The notes under the pieces: generated by a model | What the model was told of the DNA's origin: nothing | The model's database searches: none | Seen by the model: the letters and a program-made list of their open reading frames with translations, nothing else | Position numbers and translations under genes: made by a program | Origin: Amylostereum areolatum | Lineage: Eukaryota; Basidiomycota; Agaricomycetes; Russulales; Stereaceae | Assembly: GCA_012932865.1 (NCBI GenBank) | Contig: SAXG01000004.1 | Location: forward strand, 372,001-436,000 | Length of the DNA stretch: 64,000 bases | Reading direction: 5' to 3' | Shown: piece after piece, positions 34,501-46,230 of the stretch | Numbering within the stretch: the first letter of the stretch is position 1 | Layout of the letters: each line of letters begins with the position of its first letter

Positions 34501-36368
34501 TGTCAGCCGAGACGAACGTGCAGAACGCGAGGATGATTTCTCACGTGGAACTGGTCCTTGGTGAGCAGTCCCCTCAAGGCCGAGGCTGACGGTCCAGGAT
34601 TACTTCCAGTCGCATCAAGCTGGGCACCCAGAAATGGGCGGACCAATCCGACTGTCTATCGTATGATTGGCCAGAATTTGCGTGGGCCAGGCTTGTAATT
34701 ATAGCTTGAGAAGAAACAGGTGGGATGCGAAGACGTGGGAGACGTCTGGTTTCCTCCGCAAGTCCTCAGATCGAGGTCGAGACCGCACGGATGTACTTGC
34801 AAGTCCACCGACATTGTTGTGGCCCAGGCTGCAGATTTATGAGACTTCCGATGGTGCTAAGGCGGAGTACAAATCATCTCCAACGATAGCAGCTTGTCGG
34901 CCCCGGCTTGCTTTAAAAAAATGCATGTCCAGAGGAGCACGGCTAGAAGAAATTATATGCATTTCAATCAGCCCACAGCCCGGTGCTCTGCAGAGGTATA
35001 CGTACATTTATCGTCCTTCCATAAAGCACAGCTTTGCTCTGTTTTTTCTCCTGTTGGGACACGATGCATACGGAAGGTCAAATCTTAGGGAACCTTCGTG
35101 CTCCCTGCATCAACATGATTGCTTCCGACGGCCCGCATATAATACACGTTACTTGTTGTCGAATGGCTATACTCGCCTAGACTCGTCCGTCGTACAGTCG
35201 CTAGGAATGGCCAATATTGATTACTTCGCGGGCTTACAGGTGAGAGGAAGAAGTGGACGGCCGCTGGCAGTCAAAGCGTGGAATTCATATAACGCTGGTC
35301 TAGACCTCTTGTCAGCTCAGATATGCGTCCGACTCCGCGAGAAAGAAGGTATAATACCTGAGCCATGTGGCAGGTGCAGTCTAGGCCTCTGCATCGGTTC
35401 GACGGAAGGTTACCCTCCACTGGCGGCTTGCTTTCATGAATTCATATATGCCCTTCGACAGAAAACCGGGGTGGACCTAACCGAGTCGGCGGCCGTGGAA
35501 TGACGGTGCTGCACCTAATGAAGAATGACGCTCCTGCATGATAACAATCGTAAGCAGATTATCCCGAAACCGCGGCGGGAAGGCGGCTTACCGCCGTAAG
35601 TACAAGAAATACAGCCCATTCGATGCCATGCGGGTGCGGGGCCAAATGGCGAGGGGACAGCGTATGTGAAAGGGCATCTTAATCTGGTTTCTTCTTTTAG
35701 CAGTTGACGATCCCCCTCCTCTGATGGAGTGGTGGGCGGTTTGTCGACGTCTGTGATGATGCACGAGCTGAAAGCGTCCGAAACCCTGGGTGCCACTCCG
35801 TGTGCGAGACTCTAGAACAAAAACGTCGTCCATATGGCCCTATAGCGGTCCACAAGCACAAAGCACGCCCAACGAACCGGTGTCGTAGCCGGGAGCCTGC
35901 ATCTAGAAGACCTGAGTCACGTCCATCGAACAGGTTATTTAGACTTTCACAGCTACATTAAATAACACATAACGTCAAAGAGGAGCCCTGAACATAAATT
36001 CGCCGACGACCACGCACCGAAACTCAACACGTCGGCAGCCCACGGTAGCGTGTCAGCGACTCGGCGCTGCCTATCGCTGCAGCTGATACAAAAAAGCTTC
36101 CGCGAGAGCGTTCGTCACACACGTATCGCGAGGGTGCTGTGTTTCATTGACGTACATTAAATGAGTGGGTCTCGATGCTCGCGCAAGGGAAACGTACCGC
36201 AATAGAACGGCATCGCAGAATTCGGTTTCATGCGATCATGTGGGTGGAACCGGCCAGTGCGACGGGGGTCCCATGGCGCGTGAACGGCCGTGGTGGCGGG
36301 TTGGATATGGAAGAGTGACTGAATAGAAATCGAGTGGCGTCGGGACTTGCGCGCGCAGGAAATGGGTA
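31559..36368. other. Gene-poor 4.8 kb with decayed sequence
   Basis: No intact gene is supported. Minus-strand frames near 32870-32960 read TTKGDFAINVVEAMTRIF after WGLRD, resembling the ITRAKLAKNVAKSVDRFL block of the WPGY family, interrupted by stops: a possible decayed copy. A 278-codon plus-strand frame at 34667-35503 has no motifs and an odd composition. GGTCACGTGACC (31843-31854) is a perfect palindrome that may belong to a promoter. The remainder shows nothing clear. Confidence 0.4.
34667..35503 (+). CDS. Doubtful single-exon open reading frame, 278 codons
   Basis: An uninterrupted frame with an ATG, in a region with no other gene. The sequence is rich in Arg, Ser and Cys, has no domain, no signal peptide and no low-complexity run. 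The longest intron-free frame in this stretch, but its neighbours and composition look non-coding. Kept only because length alone makes it worth a check. Confidence 0.2.
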   Translation: MARICVGQACNYSLRRNRWDAKTWETSGFLRKSSDRGRDRTDVLASPPTLLWPRLQIYETSDGAKAEYKSSPTIAACRPRLALKKCMSRGARLEEIICISISPQPGALQRYTYIYRPSIKHSFALFFLLLGHDAYGRSNLREPSCSLHQHDCFRRPAYNTRYLLSNGYTRLDSSVVQSLGMANIDYFAGLQVRGRSGRPLAVKAWNSYNAGLDLLSAQICVRLREKEGIIPEPCGRCSLGLCIGSTEGYPPLAACFHEFIYALRQKTGVDLTESAAVE

Positions 36369-36437
36369 CAGCCGTTTGCATAACCGACTGGAATCCGCGC
36401 GTCGAGAAACTTGTTTGTCAGAGCCAAACATTGCCTT
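36369..36437 (+). repeat. Element 2 left terminal inverted repeat
   Basis: 69 bases starting CAGCCGTTTGCATAAC and ending CATTGCCTT. Matches the reverse complement of 40321-40390 apart from one base in an A run. Preceded by TA. Confidence 0.93.
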
Positions 36438-36935
36438 ATTGGGAGTGCTTATCACATTCGTCACGCAGTGACTCATTTGTGACTTCGTGCTGTTCAGGAG
36501 CGGGCTTCCTGATCTTTGCGATGACCATTGACGACATGTTCCATCTACTTTCCACCCAAATGACCTCTCCAGAGTGATCAACACTCTCCGTGTCGGGCTT
36601 CGGGAGTCATGAAAACTCCTCATAGCTGGCCTAGAAGCCTTCAATACCCTGAAAAACCTCAACAACGAGCACAAACCACCCTTGTTGCTTGGATACTCGG
36701 TGAGTGAGGAGTCGGGAGCCTCGGAGACGTCCCCCTCGTGGTCTTGGATGCTTACACTTAATTTGGATCTCTCTAGAAACCAAAACTGCGCATGATTGAA
36801 GGGCAACAACGAGGGTGGGATTCTGGTGGATGACAGGAGCACGGCGAAGTTGCGGTGAAGTTGGCGAAGATGATAAAAAGCCTCGGGTTTTGAGCTTGTG
36901 AGTTCCATCCCCATCTTTTTCCCGCTCCCTCCCTC

Positions 36936-38982
36936 ATGTCCTCTCCAGACCCTCGTGGACCGTCTCGTCCTTTGACACCGCGATTCGTTCCTTATCGACA
37001 CCCGCAGGCTCCCCGACCTGTGTCGATCCACTGGCTTGTGAACCCGGGAGGGATTGGTACGTTACGTACCAGTAGAGTTTGTGTGCGGTGCTGACTTTCT
37101 CTAGATGGAGCGGTCAATCCTCCTCAATTCTACACATCCCAAGATGAGATGGAGGAGTCGCGACAAGCCGGCTTCGCGCGCCTGTCGCCTCAAGATCAAC
37201 GTCGTGTTCTCGATATGTTGACGGCACGATGGCAGGCTGCCAACCCCGGAGTAGTTGCCCCAACGCTCGCCTCACTACCTCGAGTTCCGCTGCCCCCAGT
37301 TCCGCCGCCCCCAGGCCTGCCGCTGCCACCACCACCACCTCCAGGCCCACAGTTGCCGCCGCCGCCTCCACCTATGCCTCAACAGTCGGCACCAGTCGCC
37401 CTCCAGGCTAACTCCGGCACTCCCTTGGCTGGGAACACAAGCGATGCCATTGGGTTTCTACCCTCCGCCCCAGGATCTGCTGCGTCGTCATCGAATGACC
37501 GTGCGTTGATCCATTCTTCATTAACAATGAGCATACTGACCAATTACCTGCAGGCTACACCACACATTACACTGTCTATTACACCCCGGCTGTGCCACGT
37601 TCCGCGAAGGGCAAGAGCTCTGCGAGTTCAAAGAGGACTCACGACACGAAGGTCACCACTGTCGCTATCACCCCGAGTACTCCGCGTGAGTCTCTCGTAG
37701 CTGAAGGCCTTCGTATCCATGGGTTGGATGGGCAGTTCTCCATCAACGTACCCTTCAAGATTCGTTGGACTGGTGTCAAGTAAGTTGTTCCGTCTATTGT
37801 TATACAAACATATACCTAAACGTTCTGTTACCTGCAGCAAGGGTGATGCATCAAGTGTCGATTCAGATGAAGACTGGTTCGCAATTCGGGAGGCCTTACT
37901 CCGTAAACGGCCTCGTGATGTCTACATCGAACTTGACCTTGACGCCATGGAGGCTTTCCGGCTGCGCAAGCGTGTATGTGGTTTCATCCCTGTTCTTCTG
38001 CTTTGACTAATATTGGGACTTGTAGCCGTTTGATGCCGTGCTCCAGCACGACAAGGAACTCGGACCAACGTGTGCTGGAACCGAGGTAAGCCTGCACGTA
38101 TATTTAATGAACCTGCCAAACTTATTGTATTTCTCAGGTTCCAAACACGGACTCGTACTCTGACTCGATCAAGCGTCAGGGTACTATCATTCTCGAGCTG
38201 AAGGAAATGTACAAGTGTGACAAGCATCGCGGCGAGCACAACGAGCAAGGCTTCTGTTATCCAACCCAAGATGGACACATTGGCCTTAATCGGAAGCGAT
38301 TGAAGCGTTGGGCATCCGCTGTTGTGAGTAGCCTCTGTGAATATGATCAATGCTGTACTGACCTTCTCTATCTCGATAGGATGCGAAAGAAACGACTGTC
38401 AAGTACCCTCCTAATACTGAGGAGTTTGATGGCGTGCGCGATGGTCGTCTGCGCCCGCACAAGGCCCGTGGACGTTCAGGCCCACATTCTGTGATGACAC
38501 CTACCGCCACACCCGCTGCACCCACAGATGCCGCCACCGCTCTTGTCCCCGTCATCGCTGGCCTCGTCAATCAACAAAGTGCTATGATATCTGCTGTTCT
38601 CGGCATTTCTCCGCCTCCCCTTCCCTCCGCCGCAGGTTCATCGGCGACCCCCGCTTCCATGTTATCTCCAGCACCGCCTCCTGCCCTGCCTTTCTCTCCT
38701 ATGCCTCGGCGTCAGGATGAGTTATATTACTTTTTCCTCACTATCCTTGAACGTGATGGACATGACCTGTTGCAGTACCACTCCATGCTTGTTTCGGCGG
38801 AGATCACCCTTGAAACCTTGCCCTCGCTAGACCTTGACACCTTGGTGTCACTCACCGGGGGTGATAGCGATAGCCTGAGAGTTCTCGTTGCATCCGCAGA
38901 GCAATTCTCTAGGCGTTTACGCATGAAGAAAGACTATGTACGGTCTCTCTTTTCAGAGTACGATGTCTTCGGGGATAAGTGA
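36936..38982 (+). CDS. Element 2 accessory protein (Cys/His 'WA' module + SAM-like C-terminus)
   Basis: Family not named by me. In order: PRGPSRPLTPRFVPYRHP; a helical segment ARLSPQDQRRVLDMLTARWQ; a long polyproline stretch (about 37290-37375); VPFKIRWTGVNKGDASSVDS then DEDWFAIREALL; the conserved module with YKCDKHRGEHNEQGFC, GHIGLNRKRLKRWASAV and ETTVKYPPNTEEF; a Pro/Ala-rich linker; and a SAM-like C-terminus with LYYFFLTILERDGHDLLQ and LDLDTLVSLTG. This order parallels the split accessory gene of element 1. Five or six introns, all in frame; stop at 38980. It converges on the transposase with 166 bases between stops. It probably assists transposition or target choice; that is inferred from linkage. 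Confidence 0.7.
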
Positions 38983-39148
38983 GTTTCTCGAACCTTTATA
39001 ATGTTGCCTAATATTTTCTGTACATACACCATGCTGTCCTGACCCCCCACTCTTTACTACACTGCATAACCTTCCGCTAACCTACTACTCCCTCATCTGT
39101 CGCATAATCACCTCTGTCCATACATCTACCCCACGTTCGTTACCTACT

Positions 39149-40240
39149 TTACGAATACCCGCAGTTTGTAATCCAGCCAATGGCATCTTCATTCGTTATT
39201 TCTTCCATAGCAAGATGGATGGGTTCAGCGCGCATGTGAGGTCCAGTGAAGTGGCTTTCATTACGGCGCAAGAAGGCTTTGATACTACTGAAAGCTTGCT
39301 CGATGGGATTCATGTCGGGGGAGTATGGTGGTAGGTATATAAGCTTTGCACCTGTCATTAAAACTGGTTAGTATACCTTGAAGCCGGAGCTTTCAGACAG
39401 CACAACGCACCACAGTCATTCTCAATGATCTCCCGCACTTCGTCTCCATGATGAAAGGCAACATTATCCATGACTACCACAGAATTACGGCTTGGATTGT
39501 CTGGAGTATATGAGTTGAGAAGGGGTGCCTATATGAGCACAACACAGGCATAAGCATGACACAGACATCCAGAAGAAATTGAAGCGTACAACATCCTCCC
39601 GCAGAAAATGGAGGAACCTCTCACGGTTGACTGATCCTTCGAGAAGATCCAAAGCAATGATCCCATCACAGGAGAGCACTGGGAGCATTGTCAGGCGTGT
39701 GCCATGGAAGAACAGGTCACGGCGGACGCATGCAGATCCCAGTGGTGCCCTTCCCATTGTCCGCTGATGTGCCCGATCATCCACCCCAGATTCATCCAAC
39801 CAGACTATGCTCTCCATGGGTATATCCCCCCAAGCTGCATCCCACATTGCGCGAACGGCATCGTTTCGTTCCAATGCCTCCTTTGATATCCGCTTGTGAG
39901 TGAGAGCAAGGCTGCGAACAGCGCGGGCGACGGTTGCAAGTGAAACGTACACTCCGAGCTCCTTGTCAAGACGGTCTTGAATCTCGTCAAGAAACATTGC
40001 TGGCTCTTGGACCAACCAGGAGTTGATGGATGTGAGCTCTCCAAATGAAAGGATGCGGGAGCGGCCATGGGACAACAGTCCATGGGGACTATGCACTGAA
40101 CCTGTCTCGCGATAAAGGCGGAGGATTTCATAGACTGTGCTTTTTGAGCACTGCGCGAGTTCAGTGATCTCGGAGACTGTAAAACGCTCCCGCCATTCGA
40201 CAATGCGTTCTCGAAGTTGAGGGTTAAGGGGAGGTGCCAT
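39149..40240 (-). CDS. Tc1/mariner-like DDE transposase (DD35E)
   Basis: Three exons. N-terminal [23 protein letters not shown], followed by LYRETGS; second part [20 protein letters not shown] then [14 protein letters not shown]. Core: [20 protein letters not shown] (first D), [40 protein letters not shown] (second D), [20 protein letters not shown] (E), 35 residues between the second D and E. Ends GWITNCGYS, like the Cys-Gly-Tyr tail of the element 1 enzyme. No stop or frameshift seen. Start at 40240 is 80 bases inside the right TIR. Likely active. Confidence 0.88.
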
Positions 40241-40320
40241 TGCGGTCAGGACTCAAGACACTGCAAAGCTGACCTCGCGACGCACAGCTGTCACTCCCGC
40301 AGCAGACGTGATTTCCCGAA

Positions 40321-40390
40321 AAGGCAATGTTTGGCTCTGACAAACAAGTTTTCTCGACGCGCGGATTCCAGTCGGTTATGCAAACGGCTG
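40321..40390 (-). repeat. Element 2 right terminal inverted repeat
   Basis: 70 bases, inverted copy of 36369-36437 with one extra base. Followed by TA at 40391-40392. Confidence 0.93.
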
Positions 40391-40392
40391 TA

Positions 40393-42096
40393 GGACGTGC
40401 ACCGTCTTGCAGGCAGGGGCGTCGGGACTTTCTCCATGGAGATAGAACCTATCGCAGCGGATGCGGCGCCGCTCGGCGGCACCGACATCTGTAGTCCAAA
40501 AGGCAAGTCCCGAGACGCGACCTGACGCGACGGAGAAAAAATGGCCTTGGGGGCTCTGCGAGGGGGCGCACGGGACCCTGTGGACGGCCTCGTGTCGTTG
40601 GCATCATCGCACACGTCATCTGCAATGTTGGTCCCGCCGTGCACAAAAGAAAGGGAGGGGTGAACCGGGAGGGCGCAATAGTAAAAAAATTGCGAGAAGA
40701 AGGGCGATATTCCACGACGTTGCCAGTTGCCTGTTACGGCGGTCGCGGGTCGCGGTAAGTACGGCGCAGGATCTCGTGCGATGCGCTTTGTCCAGGGCGA
40801 CCTGCCAGTGTGTCGGCGATATGAGAGAAGCACGGGGGCTATACCCTTCTGAGCGCGTTCTCGCGAGTTGACGTTGGGGCGTGGAGGTGGAGGTGAAGGA
40901 GGAACGTCCGACTGGAACTGTGCATTGACATATCGCGGGGGGCTGCCCTGGGCGCCTAACGATTGTAGAGTGGAAGAAGACGAGGGTCCTTGCTGTGCGG
41001 CCTCATTCTACATCGGGTTCGCGGCCAGTGTCCCTGGGAAACGATGGGAGAAACGGGGGTAAGGATGCTGCACGGCCTTCGTGCTGTCGACGGTCGGCCT
41101 CAGAAGTGACTCGATCGCATCTGCCTTGTCGTTTCGCGCAGCGGAGGGCGGGTGGAGTTCGAGCGAGTACGAGGTCGGAGGCGGAGACCCCGGCCGGACC
41201 GGGAGAGCGACGCGGGTCCTGGGTCCTGGCCGCGCCGCGCCGCGCCGGCAATATAGCATAGCCACAAGGTCGCCGGCAGCGTCGACAGATCTCATCTCAT
41301 TTCTCTGCCCCTCGCCGGCGTGCGCGTGAGTCGACCGTCGGAGTCGCTCGCCTCGCCGCACCTTTTCTGACTCCTCCCAGGCCATCCCGCTCGGATCTTG
41401 AGAAAACCCCTCTGATAAGACTATTCTACGTCCGTCACAACGTGCTACAGGGTTACATCTCTCTAACGAGAAGCTCCGTCGTCTGCAAAAATTTCCGTCG
41501 AGGCGTTTGTTGGCACTTGTCTCGTGGCGCTTTTTGGCTCGTGCTCGGACAAAAGGAGGGTTCGTGCGTCGCTCGACGTCACACGGCATACAGGTCCGTT
41601 ATGGAAGCCCTAAATGGACGGAAGTCTCTTTACAGAACGTTTCTCACGAGCCTAGTCGCCTCTCGGACTCACGATCGCGATCTTCAGCTTGCCTGCATAT
41701 GCACAATGCGTCCGAACGCGGCAGCAGATGGGGACGGATATAGAAAATGATGATTCTGGAGGTCGCTGCACAGAGCGTGTATCGACGAGCAAGATTGCAG
41801 ATTGGATGAGAGACTACAGAATACGGACAGGCTATGGGACGGGCGTGGGACGGAGCAGATACGAGGGTGCAAAGAAAGCAGTGAGGGGGGACACGAAGCA
41901 GACACGAGGGAACTGTAAGCCAAGAGTAAACGTTCGTAAAAAGGGACACAGCTATGCACTCGAAATATAACGGAATTGAATGAGGGTATCCTTGAAACGT
42001 GAACTTCATCCTTTCAAAACGAAATAACAAACGATATAGCATTTAGATTTACCCCAAGTCGTGGCACGCCAATGGGGAACGAATCCCGAGACCGAC
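40393..42096. other. Intergenic, GC-rich, no supported gene
   Basis: 1.7 kb. A minus-strand frame from 40833 down to the element 2 border stays open across the reconstituted TA site to 36228, which may be chance or an interrupted host gene. 41150-41260 is GC-rich with GCCGCGCC repeats. Other frames overlap on both strands and carry no motif. Confidence 0.4.
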
Positions 42097-43494
42097 CTAG
42101 CGGGGGTTCAAGAGTTGTAGCTGGGCCTGCCAGCTTCCTTTCGAGACGTGGTCGAGGCGGATGAGGGCGAGGTCGGCGAATTGAATTCCATGACTCCCCA
42201 CAGCCCATTGAGCTTCGCCGTCTTCCTCCATCGGTGTGCTCTCGTGTTCCTATGAACGCCGCACTCCAGTCAGTAAACACTCGGTAGCGACAGATGGGAC
42301 GTGATACGCACATGTAGGAATCTATCAACGGACTTCGCAACATTTTTGGCCAGCTTGGCCCGAGTGATGGGCCCAGGTGGGTTCCGAAAGTCGCGGGTGG
42401 GGATTTGGCGGCTCCAAGGTTGATATCCTGGCCACTGTGAAAGGACGAGCGCAGTCATAGTTAGTATTTGAATGCTGGAGACATGGAAGGGGACTACGGC
42501 GGCGCAGGGGCGACGGAGGAGGAAAGGAGTCACTCACGTTGATACGGACGGAGATGGAAGGCCCTCGCTCATGGAACATAGAGTCATCCCGCCCCACAAG
42601 TCTCGAATATTTGTTGTTCAAGGCGTCGACGAGGCGTATACCATCGCCTGATGGTTGTTGCGAACGGAAGTAGATAGACGGCTCGAGGTCGACCTCCTCG
42701 ACATACCGGCGACGGTCGCTTGAGGTGTGGGGCTTGTATCGTTTCTGTGGAACTACTGGGCCACGGCAGATGGAGTTCGTGTTAGGGTACGGGTTGAAGG
42801 TTGCTACTGGGCTGGCCGTCGACGGGCGACGACGCGAACCGGTGTCGGAACGCTGAGAACTATGTATCAGCATATTGTAAGTGAATAACCAGAATAAACG
42901 TACCTCGACCTTGGGGTACCATGCGGATAGAGCCGAGGTATCGATGGCCGAGCCGGGAGGAGACGGGGGGCCGATGGTGAACGGTCCACCCAGTGCCAAT
43001 GCCGGAGTGGCTGGGGTGTGTGTAGGGAGGCTCGGTGAGGAGCTATACCCTGGGTTGGACGGGGAGAGGCCGCTTGGCGTGAGGGGACTTGGGGTCATGG
43101 CAGAGAGAGGGTATGATGACGCGTGACTGGGGGTAAGATTCGTGTTGATGAAGGGAAGGGGAGACGGGTGTGGTATATCGGAGTGGATGAATGGGAATTG
43201 AGGGGTGTTGAGGCCGTTCGAGAGAGAGCCGTCGTTGATGGGCCAGAGGTCTCCAAGCATAACATTGGTCGACCACTGCTGCGGAAAGAGATGAGCGATC
43301 TGCGATGAGTGGCGTAGTAAGAAAGAGCATACATGCTGGGAGTCCATGGACGGCTCGTCGTCGTCGAATTGGGAGTCAAGCTGAGTGGAGAGGGTCAGAC
43401 CGGAGAATCTATGGCTGCGGCAAGTACACACCTCTACGGAGTGACCGAAAAGAACAGACTGGGGCTGCATGTAAGGGAACTCTTGTTGAGACAT
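42097..43494 (-). CDS. WPGY-domain protein, long form with Ser/Pro-rich N-terminus
   Basis: Six exons. Starts MSQQEFPYMQPQSVLFGHSV. The middle is Ser/Pro/Thr-rich and looks disordered, then RRRYVEEVDLEPSIYFR, GIRLVDALNNKYSRL and GPSISVRIN. The C-terminal exons are the shared domain: WPGYQPWSRQIPTRDF, PITRAKLAKNVAKSVDRFL, then WAVGSHGIQFADLALIRLDH and VSKGSWQAQLQLL. The splice sites before WPGY and after the VDRFL helix match those of the short copies. About 370 residues. It is the only copy with this long N-terminus, and may be the conserved parental gene from which the short copies derive. No known domain; a nuclear or regulatory role would be a guess. Confidence 0.75.
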
Positions 43495-44442
43495 TGCTGG
43501 TACGCGAGAAGAGGTGGGCCACAAAGTGAAGGGGGGAGGGAAGGGGAGGGAGGAAAGAGGAGGAAGATGTGTGGTGAGGAGGGAAGACTATAAGAGGAGG
43601 GAAGCGGGACCTGCGAAGGGGGCGGTGCGCTGCACAGACTGGGCAGTGGGACCGAGGTCTTTATAGCAGCAAAGTGAGGGGATCGGGCGTGCGGAACGGG
43701 TACCAATCAGGAACCTCGAGACGCCCGAACGCCCACAGCTGCAGTCAAGGTCCCGGGACTTTGGAGGCGATCGGGGTAACGCCCGAGGCGAATCTCCGTA
43801 AGAAATCGCTGTCCTTCATCTCGGTCTTCGGCGAGATTCTCCCCCATTGCGATGGCCGTTCTCTAACCCAGTCCACGCGCCCTCGAACGTTCCGCCAGAC
43901 CTTCCCAAACGAGGCGCGCAGCACCACGCGTCGTCCTATGTTGTTTTGGGGGGGGACTGCGCCGAAGAAAGAAGCCATTTGGCAGCCTCGTTGAGTTTCA
44001 TGAACGACGCATGATGGCGAGAGCCGGGGAAAAACGCAAGTGAGCGCGAGTTTGCGCACGTAGCGAGGCGAGGGGATCAGAGTCGACTGTTGGCGCCGAT
44101 AAAGTGGGGGCGATACGAAGAAAGTTCGATGGAGGCGGGAATGGGAAGACGCCCGAGTCATCGATGGGCAGATTCACTTATCGTGCACCGGGCGGTGTAG
44201 GCAGTCCATGACCGCCGACGAGCAAAGGCGTCTCGAGACGTCGCACGCTAACTGGGAATGGGATATTCGATATTGCAAGGGGGGCAGACGAGGCGGAGGG
44301 GCTGTAGAGCGAGGCGCATCTTCTCGACTCTCGAGAGTTGAAGCTCGTCGCGCTCAGCAGGCACCTCAGGCCTCAGGTCCTCACGTGACCTTACCCGTTG
44401 AACGCAGGTTGCAACTGTGTTCAACGTTGTTCACCAACGATC
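43495..44442. promoter_or_regulatory. Divergent intergenic region, WPGY long gene / LEO1
   Basis: About 950 bases between divergent starts. Purine-rich repeats lie near 43540-43610. TCACGTGA at 44381-44388 is 54 bases before the LEO1 ATG. Minus-strand frame 43745-44161 has no motif and is not annotated. Confidence 0.4.
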
Positions 44443-46230
44443 ATGTCCTCCCTCGCTGGTGCTTTGGATCAACCCCTAGACACAAAATTTCTTGACCACA
44501 CGCCCCAGGATGTCGATATGCAAGACCCTGACCCCGAACTCACGCCCTCTCACGATCCTCTAGATCCTGAACCACAGGCGCGTCACACAGAACTGGAAGA
44601 GGACATGGGCGACCTATTCGGCGGGGATGATGAGGCCGACTACCCCAAACACCATAGGTGCGCTCCTTGTCGTCGCATACCCTCGAAACACTTACTCATA
44701 TCGCCCTCCTTGACTTTAATTGCGACAGTGAACAAGAAAGCGCCCCAGAATCTGTTTCTCTCACACCGCCGCCCGCTGACCTCGACGGCCTTTCTCCTGC
44801 TGACCGAGAACGAAGACAAGCATTGGAGTACGAAGAAGACGACGAGCCCAATCCGGTCATAGAGGAGCGTCTGGAAGCAGCAGTGGCCATTCCGAACGTA
44901 CCTGTACCCAAAAGTTCTGACGGACAGGTACATCTTCCCCGGCTTTCCTTCCCCCCCGACGCTCATAAAGAATGAACTCTTAGCATTGGGTCTTACGCCT
45001 TCCCAACTTTATAAAATTAGACACCAAGCCCTTTCACCCCGAAACCTATGTGGGTCCCGAACAAGAGGATGACTTGTCTTCCGGATCCCGCGACCACGAT
45101 ATGGTCGTCAAACTTCGCGTGGAAAACACTTTGCGCTGGCGATGGACCAAGAACGCGGCAGGCCAAGACGTATGTCTCTTCTTCCCCGCTCCTCCGGTCT
45201 TTTTTGCTCCTGCTTACCCATCCGTTCTTCTTCTTCCCCGCGCGTCTTCTCGAACTCTACAATCCAGCAACGGCAATCAAACGCTCGCGTCATCCGCTGG
45301 TCTGACGGCACGAGCAGCCTCCGTCTCGGCAAGGAATATTTCGACATGAACCATGTCGTCGACAACTCAGGCTCGGCACACCGACAAGCTTTCGGCGCCT
45401 CCTCCCAGTCCCAGCCCCAATCACAGTCCCAAACGACCAGTCAGCCCGCGTCTGCGTCCGGGTCCTCCTCCAAGAACCACGGTCTCACATACTTAGTCGC
45501 GCAACACAAGCGCGCCGAGATTCTCCAAGCCGAGGCGGCCATCGTCGGCTTCATGACCCTGCGTCCCACCGACATGGCGTCGGACACGCATCGACTGCTC
45601 GTGCGGGCGGTCGGCCAAAAACACAAAAAGGTTGCCCGCCTGCGTCTCGCAGACGAACTTGGGATGGATACGGAGCGCATGCAGCAAGATCAGAAGCGGG
45701 CCGTGGCGAAAAAGCCTCGAAAACCGCGGGGCGAGGGTGAGTCAGGCATGGGTGGCGGTCGGCGGCGTCGATCCTTTGGCTCCTCTCGGCGCCGCGACGT
45801 GGACATGTGGAGCGACGACGAGGAGGAGGAGCCCGAATTCGAAGGCTCAGACGACGAGGGCGAGCATGGACGCAGCCCGAAGAAACGACGGAGCGCGCAC
45901 GATTCCGACGAGCGCCGTGGGGCCGGGGAGTACCAGACGGACGACTTCGTGGTGGCGGACTCGGACGATGAGGACGGCGGTCGGGGGTCTGGATCGGGAG
46001 GACGGAAGCGCCGAAAGGAGGAGGCGCTGGAGGAGGAGGACGTGCTCGACCGCCTGGACGCGCAGATAGACGCGCAGGAGCGACAGGAGCGGGACGATGG
46101 GCCGGAGGAGGAAGAGGCGGAGAGCGAGGAGGAGACGGAGACGCAGGTGCGTAAGGCGGGTGGGGCCCCGGGCACGCGCAAACGGCGTGCGATAGACTTT
46201 GAGGAGGATGAAGAGGAGGAGGGAATGTGA
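44443..46230 (+). CDS. LEO1: Paf1 complex subunit Leo1
   Basis: Part of the Paf1 complex that travels with RNA polymerase II and promotes H2B ubiquitylation and H3K4/K36 methylation. Acidic N-terminus (MQDPDPELTPSHDPLDPEPQ; ELEEDMGDLFGGDDEADY), then the Leo1 core: HWVLRLPNFIKLDTKPFHPE followed by TY, then VVKLRVENTLRWRW, ARVIRWSDGTSSLRLGKEYF and a region with TYLVAQHKRAEILQAEAAI and FMTLRPT. The long C-terminus is Lys/Arg and Asp/Glu-rich (DDEEEEPEFEGSDDEGEHGR, KRRAIDFEEDEEEEGM), normal for Leo1. Four short introns in the 5' half. A CACGTG palindrome precedes the start. Confidence 0.93.

Larger units (their letters stand above)
36367..40392. mobile_element. Element 2: 4.0 kb Tc1/mariner-like transposon
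   Basis: The element proper is 36369-40390, flanked by TA at 36367-36368 and 40391-40392. TIRs are 69-70 bp, start CAGCCGTTTGCATAACCGAC and differ by one inserted A only. It encodes an accessory gene (36936-38982, plus) and a DD35E transposase (39149-40240, minus) that converge. Both frames are intact, so it looks complete and recent. TIR sequence and proteins are clearly different from element 1, but the gene order and accessory type are the same. Confidence 0.92.

Noticed and set aside
36228..37031. 267-codon minus-strand frame at the left of element 2
   Set aside because: It crosses the TIR and lies antisense to the start of the accessory gene; Arg/Ser-rich, no motif.
40200..40420. Direct repeat GGCGTCGGGACTT on both sides of element 2 as a longer target duplication
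   Set aside because: The copies (near 36330 and 40408) lie at unequal distances from the TIR ends (about 26 and 17 bases); TA explains the borders exactly.
41008..41589. 193-codon minus-strand frame in GC-rich DNA
   Set aside because: Overlapped by equal frames on the other strand, a sign of GC-rich non-coding sequence; no motif.
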